Shown piece by piece: positions 57,388 through 64,000 of a stretch of 64,000 bases of DNA (the first letter of the stretch is position 1; each line of letters opens with the position of its first letter). The translations under genes were made by a program, and so were the position numbers. The notes beneath the pieces are model-generated. The model did no database searches. It was not told the origin of the DNA and saw nothing but the letters and a program-made list of their open reading frames with translations. The DNA is from Cylindrospermopsis curvispora GIHE-G1 (GTDB lineage: Bacteria > Cyanobacteriota > Cyanobacteriia > Cyanobacteriales > Nostocaceae): the NCBI RefSeq assembly GCF_014489415.1, contig NZ_CP060822.1, positions 2,775,501 through 2,839,500 on the forward strand. Direction: 5' to 3'.

Positions 57388-58095
57388 ATGAAAAATTCTG
57401 AATTAGTATCAATGGGACTACCAGTAATTGATATCCAGAATCTGGACTATTATTTTGGATCAGGATACCTGAAAAAGCAAATATTATTCAATATTAACCT
57501 GACGATTAATGCGGGGGAGATAGTGATTATGACTGGTCCTTCAGGTTCGGGAAAAACCACCCTGTTAACCCTGGTGGGAGGTTTACGCTCTGTACAGTCT
57601 GGAAGTTTGAAAGTTTTAGGTAAGGATTTGAGTAAAGCTAGTTTGAAACAATTGACCCAATCTAGAATAAGTAATGGTTATATTTTCCAGTCCCATGGGT
57701 TGCATGGTAGTTTAACAGCAGTGCAAAACGTAAGAATGGGTTTAGAAGTTCATCCTAGAATTCCCGCTTCGGAAATGATGATCCGTTCCCGTCAAATTTT
57801 AGAAGCGGTTGGTTTAGGAGACAGAGTTAATTATTATCCAGATAACCTATCGGGGGGACAAAAACAAAGAGTGGCGATCGCCCGTGCATTAGTGAGCGAT
57901 CCTAAAATTGTGTTAGCGGATGAACCAACTGCTGCATTAGATAAACAATCGGGTAGGGATGTGGTGGAGTTGATGCAGAAATTAGCGAAGGAACACAATT
58001 CAACGATTTTACTGGTTACCCATGACCATCGGATTTTAGATATAGCTGATCGGATTATTTATATGGAGGATGGTCATTTGAGTGCAGGTGGTTGA
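57388..58095 (+). CDS. devA: DevA-like ABC ATPase
   Basis: The 235-aa ATPase has Walker A TGPSGSGKTTL, Q-loop FQSHGLHGSL, signature LSGGQKQRVAIARA and Walker B IVLADEPTAALD. It is the third gene of devBCA, 57 bp after devC. Decayed fragments of a gene like this one occur at 58677-58707 and 61952-62021. Which substrate this copy exports is unknown because Nostocales have several DevBCA paralogues. Confidence 0.9.
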   Translation: MKNSELVSMGLPVIDIQNLDYYFGSGYLKKQILFNINLTINAGEIVIMTGPSGSGKTTLLTLVGGLRSVQSGSLKVLGKDLSKASLKQLTQSRISNGYIFQSHGLHGSLTAVQNVRMGLEVHPRIPASEMMIRSRQILEAVGLGDRVNYYPDNLSGGQKQRVAIARALVSDPKIVLADEPTAALDKQSGRDVVELMQKLAKEHNSTILLVTHDHRILDIADRIIYMEDGHLSAGG

Positions 58096-58124
58096 AGGAA
58101 GAAATGGAGGTTGTGTACTAGACC

Positions 58125-58251
58125 TGTTGGGAAATAGTGATTAAAATACCAGAAATCCTTATGGAGTCCATCTTTGAGGGATTTCACGGTATAATTCCCG
58201 AAATCCTTGTCGGAAAAGCCTTTCAGGAATATTCTGGATTATTACCCAACA
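58125..58251. repeat. MITE-like element downstream of devA
   Basis: Imperfect 14-bp inverted ends, TGTTGGGAAATAGT and its counterpart near TTATTACCCAACA, bound 127 bp of non-coding sequence with internal pairing (AGAAATCC and GGATTTC). No target duplication is evident. Confidence 0.4.
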
Positions 58252-58260
58252 AATCTATTT

Positions 58261-58518
58261 ATGCTTGACAAGTCTAAAAGATTTACAAGCTTTATTAATT
58301 TATTTTCAATAAACTTCTTGCATATTTAGTCAAGTAGTTTTATATTTAAAGGTAAGGTGATCGAGGCCTTCCTCCAAGAAATCCGGATCACCTTACACCC
58401 CTTTTAGAGGTAATCAAATTATGGCACAGACTAGGAATTTTACTGGCAATGTTAATGACACTACTGTAGTTGGCATCGTGGTAGTTCCAGAATGCGATCG
58501 CAGGGAACCATTAAAGCG
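58261..58518 (+). repeat. 258-bp leader-plus-peptide unit, copy A
   Basis: It is about 92% identical to 61467-61723. It contains an AT-rich leader, an 11-bp hairpin GTAAGGTGATC/GATCACCTTAC (58352-58396), AGAGG and the start of a small gene. Confidence 0.85.
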
Positions 58519-58567
58519 ATTAGACATCTCCGGAAATAGCCAAAGCGTTACCAATACTACTTTTTAA
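58421..58567 (+). CDS. 48-aa small protein of the duplicated unit, copy A
   Basis: The frame MAQTRNFTGNVNDTTVVG... runs for 48 codons after AGAGG 13 nt upstream and ends at a TAA. The first 32 residues are almost identical to the protein at 61626, with several synonymous changes; then the two diverge. It has no known motif. The conserved leader and start suggest a short regulatory or secreted peptide, or a gene truncated in this copy. Confidence 0.5.
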   Translation: MAQTRNFTGNVNDTTVVGIVVVPECDRREPLKRLDISGNSQSVTNTTF

Positions 58568-58676
58568 GGTGAGACACCCCAATACAAAAGTAGCTGACTG
58601 GTATGCTAAAATAAGCGTTAGAGATGCCTCTTGTTGGGAATTAACCAAAAGATAACACCTATGTGTACACTGCAGA

Positions 58677-58707
58677 AGCTATCGACAAAAACAAAGAGTG
58701 GTGATCG
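58677..58707 (+). pseudogene. Short devA-like fragment A
   Basis: CTATCGACAAAAACAAAGAG and the next bases match the signature region of devA (57848-57881) with a 5-base gap. It is preceded by GTGTACAC, as is fragment B. Confidence 0.55.
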
Positions 58708-58727
58708 TCAGCAATTCTAAATTTAAC

Positions 58728-58756
58728 TTGACTTTTGATGCACCTATTGTTATGAT
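58728..58756 (+). promoter_or_regulatory. Promoter of the toxin-antitoxin operon
   Basis: TTGACT (58728-58733) and TATGAT (58751-58756) are separated by exactly 17 nt, a near-consensus sigma-70-type promoter, 60 nt upstream of the antitoxin ATG. Confidence 0.65.
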
Positions 58757-58815
58757 TACCCTATGTTAAGTGTGGGGAATTCTTGGTTCTTGTCCTGGTT
58801 TAAAGGGGGAAAAAC

Positions 58816-59274
58816 ATGCTTACTTGTTTTGATGTAGCACGTTATTTCATTCACCTGGCAAACGAAACTGGTTCATATATTAGCAACCTCAAATTACAAA
58901 AGCTGGTTTACTATGCTCAGGCCTGGCATTTAGCGCTCTACGATACTGCTCTGTTTGAAGAAGAATTTGAGGCCTGGGTTCATGGGCCGGTCATTCCTGT
59001 GCTGTATCAGCAATATAAGGGTTTTGGATGGCGTCCCATCCAACAAGAAGTAGAGGAGCCTAACTTGCCTGAAAATATCAGAAGTTTTTTGGATGAGGTT
59101 GTGGAAGTGTACTTCCAGTGCGATGCTTACGAATTAGAACGCATGACCCACCAAGAAACCCCTTGGATTGAAGCAAGAGCAAGGGGTTCCCTACCTATGG
59201 ATGCTCCCTGTAATGAAATTATTACCAAGGAATCTATCAGGGAGTATTACAAAGTACGTGCCGAAGAAGAATAA
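58816..59274 (+). CDS. Panacea-domain (DUF4065/SocA-like) antitoxin
   Basis: The 152-aa protein has the DUF4065 pattern: DVARYFIHLANETGSYISNLKLQKLVYYAQAWHLAL, split by the conserved VHGPVIPVLYQQYK and MTHQETPW motifs. Panacea-domain proteins neutralise many unrelated toxins and are encoded next to them. The toxin frame overlaps the 3' end by 17 bp. AAAGGGGG stands before the ATG, and a good promoter lies 60 nt upstream. Confidence 0.85.
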   Translation: MLTCFDVARYFIHLANETGSYISNLKLQKLVYYAQAWHLALYDTALFEEEFEAWVHGPVIPVLYQQYKGFGWRPIQQEVEEPNLPENIRSFLDEVVEVYFQCDAYELERMTHQETPWIEARARGSLPMDAPCNEIITKESIREYYKVRAEEE

Positions 59275-59695
59275 GATTAAGAAGACTGAACTTCAAAATC
59301 AGTCTCCTTCTAAAATAAAGCCCACTGTCACAGAGAATTGGTCAAAAGGAATAAGCTTCTCATACAAGTACTTTCAGAGTGACCACAGGGATTTTTCAGT
59401 TGTGGGTAGGAACTCCGATTACTTGCTTGGTCTTCTTGAAAGACTTAGAGATATTTCTAGTTGGACGGCTCAGGAACTTATCAGCAACCGTAGTAAAGCG
59501 TTACGCTGCCATCCAATTACTTGGGAGGATACAACTGAATCGGGCTTTGGTATCCCTGGAGAAGAACAGATAGTGGATACACCTTATCAATTTTCTATTT
59601 GTTCCAATGAACATGGCAGGGTGCACGGCTTCTTTATTGAAGAAATCTTTTACATTGTGTGGCTAGATCCAGACCATCTACTTTACCGACGGTAG
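59258..59695 (+). CDS. Putative toxin paired with the Panacea antitoxin
   Basis: The GTG at 59258 lies inside the antitoxin gene end, giving 145 aa. The first 30 residues are Lys-rich; the conserved part runs DHRDFSVVGRNSDYLLG to GFFIEEIFYIVWLDPDHLLY. The C-terminal pattern is shared with hypothetical proteins next to antitoxins, but I cannot name the toxin class. GGAG precedes the GTG by 13 nt. Longer in-frame starts are less likely because they lie deep within the antitoxin gene. Confidence 0.65.
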   Translation: MPKKNKIKKTELQNQSPSKIKPTVTENWSKGISFSYKYFQSDHRDFSVVGRNSDYLLGLLERLRDISSWTAQELISNRSKALRCHPITWEDTTESGFGIPGEEQIVDTPYQFSICSNEHGRVHGFFIEEIFYIVWLDPDHLLYRR

Positions 59696-59725
59696 ATTAC
59701 ACTGGGCGATCGCATCAACAGTTGG

Positions 59726-61294
59726 CTAGACGAAGACAGCAGTAAGACGTTTGCCACGGTGAACAATTTTCCGTGTATCGTAGGCCTTGTTTTTATTAAA
59801 ATTGAATACAATTATATGTCCCTCGTTCAACCTGTACGAATCTAGGTAGCTACAAAGCTGATCAAGTCCATCCTGGAGCCGCTTTTCACCGTACCAGATT
59901 TTCAGTTCGATCACATAACGCTGGTTGTTATAGGTAACCACCAAATCCATCCTACGGTCTTCCGCAGTCACATTCTCCTTAAATAGGTATCCCTTACCAT
60001 TGATGATCGGGCGAAAGAAAGACATGAGCAACATACGCCCATTGGACTCAAGAAAATCGTTGTCTTTAGATGAATGATGCTCCCGCATGAACCACTGGAA
60101 TCTCTCCAAGATTAGCTCAATATTGAGTCTTCCACCAGATATGAATCCGCTGTCTCGGTATCGGTCAAGGAGGCCATGGTCAGTTTCCTGCTTAGAAAGT
60201 AGGTAGTCAAGAATTCGGTATTCATAGATTTTATTGCTGATATCGCAGAGACCCTGCTCGTTTCCCCTTAGTATTCCATAGACTTTGCCCTTGCCAATAA
60301 CTGGATTGCTGACATTGAACTTCAATGCCATACCATTGATCACAATATCTTTGACCAGGTGGAAAAGATCTTCGTTGTTTTCCAGGTTTTTGTCAATATC
60401 ATCAAAGTGGGTGGTGGTATAAGCTCCATCCACTAGGTATGTGTAGGCTGCGTCGATGTCCTCAGATGCCCAAGGTCGTTTATTTTCATGCATATAAACT
60501 TCATCAATGACCTGGCACATCTTGCTAATAAGGAAAGGATTACCATTGGTATAGTAAAACAGAAGCCGAGCCAATAAATGAGAGTCTATGGTGAGTATAT
60601 GCTCACGGGCATATTCCACGAGCATGGGTTCAATTTCCTGCTGGGTGAAGGTGAATTCGATATCCAAGTCTACAGCAATGTTCCAAGGACTGTTCAGCTT
60701 GCGCTCCTCACCCGTGGTAAGCTTTAACTTCAAGGTCTTCACATCATGGATACCAATCAGTACTACGGAATGAAAGGTGGCATCTCGACCTTGTGCTGCT
60801 GCTAGGTATTTGTCCCGTAACAAGGACAGGAAATTGATGAACACCTGGTTATTGCTGGCTTTGTCAATTTCGTCCAGCAGCAAAACAATTTTTAGCCCAG
60901 ACTTACTAACCCAATCGCTGATAAATCTTGAAAGTTGTTGGAAGTTTTCTATTTTCCTGGCTTCACCTTCAAGCCAGTCCGCTAGTTCCGGGTGGTTGAA
61001 GAACAATCCTTTGGCAAAAACCACAGGTATCATGCCCGCCAGATTTTTCTCACTTTCAAATGGTAGGTCGCCAATCCCCTCGAAACTGGTGCTGATTACC
61101 AGATATGTTTCCACCTTCTCAAAGCTTTTTGCCAGCAGATTCTGCATGGTGGTCTTCCCATGTTGGCGGGGGAAATTGATGGCAAAATATTTGCCACTTT
61201 CTATCAGTTGACTACATCTATTGAATTTTGCTGTCACATCGCACATGTAGTGCTTTTCTATCTGACAAATGCCGACTGTATTGAACTCTTTCAT
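59726..61294 (-). CDS. AAA ATPase fused to PD-(D/E)xK-like nuclease domain, paralogue 2
   Basis: The 522-aa protein has Walker A FPRQHGKTTMQN and Walker B IVLLLDEIDKA in an N-terminal ATPase. The C-terminal part has DRRMDLVVTYNNQRYVIELKIW followed by LDQLCSYLDSYRLNEGHIIVF, the D...ELK signature of PD-(D/E)xK enzymes. It shares the layout of the 518-aa protein at 39179 but is divergent. It is convergent with the toxin gene. It lies between the two 258-bp duplicated units. Function is unproven; a defence or nucleic-acid-processing role is inferred. Confidence 0.75.
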   Translation of the reverse strand: MKEFNTVGICQIEKHYMCDVTAKFNRCSQLIESGKYFAINFPRQHGKTTMQNLLAKSFEKVETYLVISTSFEGIGDLPFESEKNLAGMIPVVFAKGLFFNHPELADWLEGEARKIENFQQLSRFISDWVSKSGLKIVLLLDEIDKASNNQVFINFLSLLRDKYLAAAQGRDATFHSVVLIGIHDVKTLKLKLTTGEERKLNSPWNIAVDLDIEFTFTQQEIEPMLVEYAREHILTIDSHLLARLLFYYTNGNPFLISKMCQVIDEVYMHENKRPWASEDIDAAYTYLVDGAYTTTHFDDIDKNLENNEDLFHLVKDIVINGMALKFNVSNPVIGKGKVYGILRGNEQGLCDISNKIYEYRILDYLLSKQETDHGLLDRYRDSGFISGGRLNIELILERFQWFMREHHSSKDNDFLESNGRMLLMSFFRPIINGKGYLFKENVTAEDRRMDLVVTYNNQRYVIELKIWYGEKRLQDGLDQLCSYLDSYRLNEGHIIVFNFNKNKAYDTRKIVHRGKRLTAVFV

Positions 61295-61466
61295 ATAAAA
61301 TCTAAGGCCATATAGAAAATTAAGTATATAAGTGTATCCTATATGGCAAGGTTAAAATGGCATAACTATTACAGCAGTTTTCTTTATTGACCACAATTTA
61401 CAGTGTAAACCATCCTTGTGGTTCCCAGGGAATTGGGTGAGTCCAAATTTCTTATATTTTTCAGTT

Positions 61467-61723
61467 ATGCTTGACAAGTCTAAAAGATTTACAAATTTTA
61501 TTAATTTTTTTCAATAAACCTCTTGCATATTTAGTCAAGTAGTTTTATACTTAAAGGTAAGGTGATCGAGGCCTTCCTGCAAGAAATCCGGATCACCTTA
61601 CACCCCTTTTAGAGGTAATCAAATTATGGCACAGACTAGGAATTTTATCGGCAATGTTAATGACACCACAGTAGTTGGCAGTGTAGTGGTTCCAGAATGC
61701 GATCGCAGGGAACCATTAAAGCA
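61467..61723 (+). repeat. 258-bp leader-plus-peptide unit, copy B
   Basis: This copy matches 58261-58518. It retains the 11-bp hairpin (61557-61601), AGAGG and the same small-gene start. Confidence 0.85.
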
Positions 61724-61877
61724 CCTATTGATTGGATCGAAAAAGACAGTTATTAGTACGATTCACTATCTACACGTGCTAGGTTATGCCCATGCAACTG
61801 ATTGGAGTGATCTGATACCGACTAGTAATCCAGGGGAGGTCATGAGTATCCTGGTAAAACAGATTCTGATTAATTGA
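61626..61877 (+). CDS. 83-aa small protein of the duplicated unit, copy B
   Basis: The N-terminal 32 residues (MAQTRNFIGNVNDTTVVG) match copy A. The rest (ATDWSDLIPTSNPGEVMSIL) resembles a small conserved cyanobacterial protein I recall only as hypothetical. The 83-aa frame is longer than copy A and probably closer to the intact gene. A 28-bp perfect palindrome follows at 61905. Confidence 0.55.
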   Translation: MAQTRNFIGNVNDTTVVGSVVVPECDRREPLKHLLIGSKKTVISTIHYLHVLGYAHATDWSDLIPTSNPGEVMSILVKQILIN

Positions 61878-61904
61878 CATCCACCGGTGGGTTTGACTCA
61901 ATAA

Positions 61905-61932
61905 TGAGATAGGGAATTCATTCCCTATCTCA
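61905..61932. terminator. 28-bp palindrome after the 83-aa gene
   Basis: TGAGATAGGGAAT and ATTCCCTATCTCA flank a 2-nt loop, with a 13-bp stem. There is no T-run, so it may be a transcript-stabilising or dispersed palindrome. Confidence 0.55.
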
Positions 61933-61951
61933 ATTGTGTGTACACCAGCTA

Positions 61952-62021
61952 TGGGGGCAAAAACAAAGAGTGGCGATCGGGTATTAGGTAAACAATCGGA
62001 TAGGGATGGGGTATAGTTGAA
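61952..62021 (+). pseudogene. Internally deleted devA-like fragment B
   Basis: The first part matches the ABC signature region of devA (57848-57881). After a deletion, 61983-62021 matches the later ALDKQSGRDVVEL region (57933-57975) at the DNA level. Confidence 0.65.
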
Positions 62022-62081
62022 GAATAATGTTCTGTTCACATATTTGTTTTACAGCTGAGACCTTTATCCAGTGAATAAATT

Positions 62082-64000
62082 ATGGTAAATGATAATGATG
62101 ATATCCAAATTCTAATTAATAAAACTGAGCGTTTCCTCAAAGTTTCGAGGAGCGATCAAGCTATTAAAGATATTAAAGGGGTGTTGAAGGATTTTGAAAA
62201 AGTTTTGGAAACTGACCCTGATAACCTTCATATTCTTAAGGTTTATGCTGAATGTTTAGTTAAATTGCATGAATTAAGGAAGGCATTGGAAGTTTTTAAA
62301 AAACTTATGGAATTATCTCCAATCAATGTGAGTATTATGAGGAATTATGCCAGTGCATTGTTCGATAATGGTGAAAGTAAAGAAGCATTAAATGTTCTTG
62401 AATCTGCCCTCCATATTGAGCCAAAAAATGTAAAAGTATTGAGTACATATAGCAAGATTTTGCTGAGACTCACTGATTATAAGAAAGCGTGTGAAATATT
62501 TGAGCGTTCTCTACAAATTGAACCAGATAACACAATAGCTTTAAATAGTTATGGGAAAGCTCTCGCTGATTCTGGTGATTATAAAAAAGCCTGTGAAATA
62601 TTTCAGCGTTCTTTACAAATTAACCCAGATAACACAATAACTTTAAATAGTTATAGGAAAGCTCTCGCTGATTCTGGTGATTATAAAAAAGCCTGTGAAA
62701 TATTTGAGCGTTCCTTGCAAATTAACCCAGATAACATAATAGCTTTAACTAGTTACGGGAAAGCTCTCGCTGATTCTGGTGATTATAAAAAAGCCTGTGA
62801 AATATTTGAGCGTTCCCTACAAATTGAACCAGATAACACAATAACTTTAAATACTTATGGAAAAGCTCTCGCTGATTCTGGTGATTATAAAAAAGCCTGT
62901 GAAATATTTGAGCGTTCCCTACAAATTGAACCAGATAACACAATAGCTTTAAATAGTTATCGGAAAGCTCTCGCTGATTCTGGTGATTATAAAAAAGTCT
63001 GTGAAATATTTGAGCGTTCCTTGCAAATTAACCCAGATAACATAATAGCTTTAACTCGTTGCGGGAAAGCTCTCGCTGATTCTGGTGATTATAAAAAAGC
63101 CTGTGAAATATTTGAGCGTTCCTTGCAAATTAACCCAGATAACATAATAGCTTTAACTAGTTACGGGAAAGCTCTCGCTGATTCTGGTGATTATAAAAAA
63201 GCCTGTGAAATATTTGAGCGTTCTTTACAAATCAACCCAGATGATACAATAGCTTTAACTAGTTACGGGAAAGCTCTCGCTGATTCTGGTGATTATAAAA
63301 AAGCCTGTGAAATATTTGAGCGTTCTTTACAAATCAACCCAGATGATACAATAACTTTAACTAGTTACGGGAAAGCTCTCGCTGATTCTGGTGATTGTAA
63401 AAAAGCCCGGGAAATATTTGAGCATTCTCTACAAATTAAACCAGATAACACAATAACTTTAACTAGTTATGGGAAAGCTCTGGCTGATTCTGGTGATTGT
63501 AAAAAAGCCTGTGAAATATTTGAGCGTTCTTTACAAATCAACCCAGATGATACAATAGCTTTAACCAGTTATGGGAAAGCTCTGGCTGATTCTGGTGATT
63601 ATAAGAAAGCCTGTGAAATATTTGAGCGTTCTTTACAAATTAAACCAGATAACATAATAGCTTTAACTAGTTACGGGAAAGCTCTGGCTGATTCTGGTGA
63701 TTATAAGAAAGCCTGTGAAATACTTCAGCGTTCCTTACAAATTCAACCTGATAATTATATATTTTTTATATTCGCTAAGTGTTTAGAACAGCTAGGAAGA
63801 TATAAGGATGCAATCACTCAAATTGAGCAGATAGACACTAGAAAATTAAAACAATATGATGTTAATGTTATTCATATTACCTTAGGTAGACTATATTACT
63901 GTCTTAAATTGTACCAAAAAGGTGATTCTTACTTTAACTTAGCAATTGATAAGTCAGATGATAAGGAGAAGTCCATACTATCTAGTGCGAGAAGTATCCT
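62082..64000 (+). CDS. TPR-repeat protein, 3' end outside the window
   Basis: The frame from ATG 62082 is open to the window edge (at least 639 residues). It consists of tetratricopeptide repeats of 34 residues with A/Y-x-x-x-G and A-L core positions. Twelve consecutive units (62547-63770) are nearly identical at the DNA level, each starting SYGKALADSGDYKKACEIF. Flanking units are divergent. TPR arrays mediate protein-protein contacts. No catalytic domain is visible in the part shown, and what lies at the C-terminus is unknown. Confidence 0.85.
   Translation, partial: MVNDNDDIQILINKTERFLKVSRSDQAIKDIKGVLKDFEKVLETDPDNLHILKVYAECLVKLHELRKALEVFKKLMELSPINVSIMRNYASALFDNGESKEALNVLESALHIEPKNVKVLSTYSKILLRLTDYKKACEIFERSLQIEPDNTIALNSYGKALADSGDYKKACEIFQRSLQINPDNTITLNSYRKALADSGDYKKACEIFERSLQINPDNIIALTSYGKALADSGDYKKACEIFERSLQIEPDNTITLNTYGKALADSGDYKKACEIFERSLQIEPDNTIALNSYRKALADSGDYKKVCEIFERSLQINPDNIIALTRCGKALADSGDYKKACEIFERSLQINPDNIIALTSYGKALADSGDYKKACEIFERSLQINPDDTIALTSYGKALADSGDYKKACEIFERSLQINPDDTITLTSYGKALADSGDCKKAREIFEHSLQIKPDNTITLTSYGKALADSGDCKKACEIFERSLQINPDDTIALTSYGKALADSGDYKKACEIFERSLQIKPDNIIALTSYGKALADSGDYKKACEILQRSLQIQPDNYIFFIFAKCLEQLGRYKDAITQIEQIDTRKLKQYDVNVIHITLGRLYYCLKLYQKGDSYFNLAIDKSDDKEKSILSSARSI

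Overview
The window looks like the chromosome of a filamentous, heterocyst-type cyanobacterium (Nostocales). The evidence is a photosystem II D1 gene, Psb27, GUN4-like and CphA2 genes, a class II Calvin-cycle aldolase, a DevBCA-type exporter, a HetI-like phosphopantetheinyl transferase, an RpaA-like regulator, and many copies of the octamer GCGATCGC (HIP1). The genus cannot be fixed from the sequence alone. There is no rRNA and I found no tRNA.

Region 1 (1-20.6 kb) is mostly core metabolism. It opens with the 3' part of a divergent psbA with several altered conserved residues, followed by a GUN4-domain gene. Next come a membrane-redox operon (TauE/SafE plus FixH-like), an alpha/beta hydrolase, EcfT and Der, RlmN, Psb27, CofH, a DPM1-GtrA glycosyltransferase, CphA2, a HetI-like PPTase, RpaA, and a nitrate/bicarbonate-type ABC importer.

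Region 2 (20.8-41 kb) is a defence and mobile-element island. A TnpB remnant precedes a minus-strand locus of PLD-SNF2 helicase, DUF1156 adenine methylase, a 167-aa protein and a DUF499 ATPase. This gene set resembles the helicase-methylase-ATPase class of anti-phage systems. The locus is split by an insertion made of a complete IS630-type element, a type II restriction-modification operon in the opposite orientation, a decayed CRISPR repeat, and a second, truncated IS630 copy. Upstream lies an orphan CRISPR array of 14 intact repeats, a decayed terminal repeat and 14 spacers. It is followed by a secreted pentapeptide-repeat protein and an ATPase fused to a PD-(D/E)xK-like domain.

Region 3 (41-48 kb) returns to housekeeping genes: ABC transporters, Fba, a nitrilase-family amidase, an EamA exporter and a HAD hydrolase.

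Region 4 (48-64 kb) is a second accessory region. It has a large SNF2 helicase whose promoter carries the same palindrome as the DUF499 promoter, an ATPase with an 84-aa partner, NDH-2, DevBCA, a Panacea-type toxin-antitoxin pair, a second ATPase-nuclease paralogue, two copies of a 258-bp leader-plus-peptide unit with decayed devA fragments, and a TPR gene with twelve nearly identical 102-bp repeats that runs off the window.

The most unusual signals are the nested defence arrangement at 22-36 kb, the shared operator upstream of two separate defence transcription units, two CRISPR spacers that encode the same peptide motif, and two ATPase-nuclease genes that are each bracketed by direct repeats.
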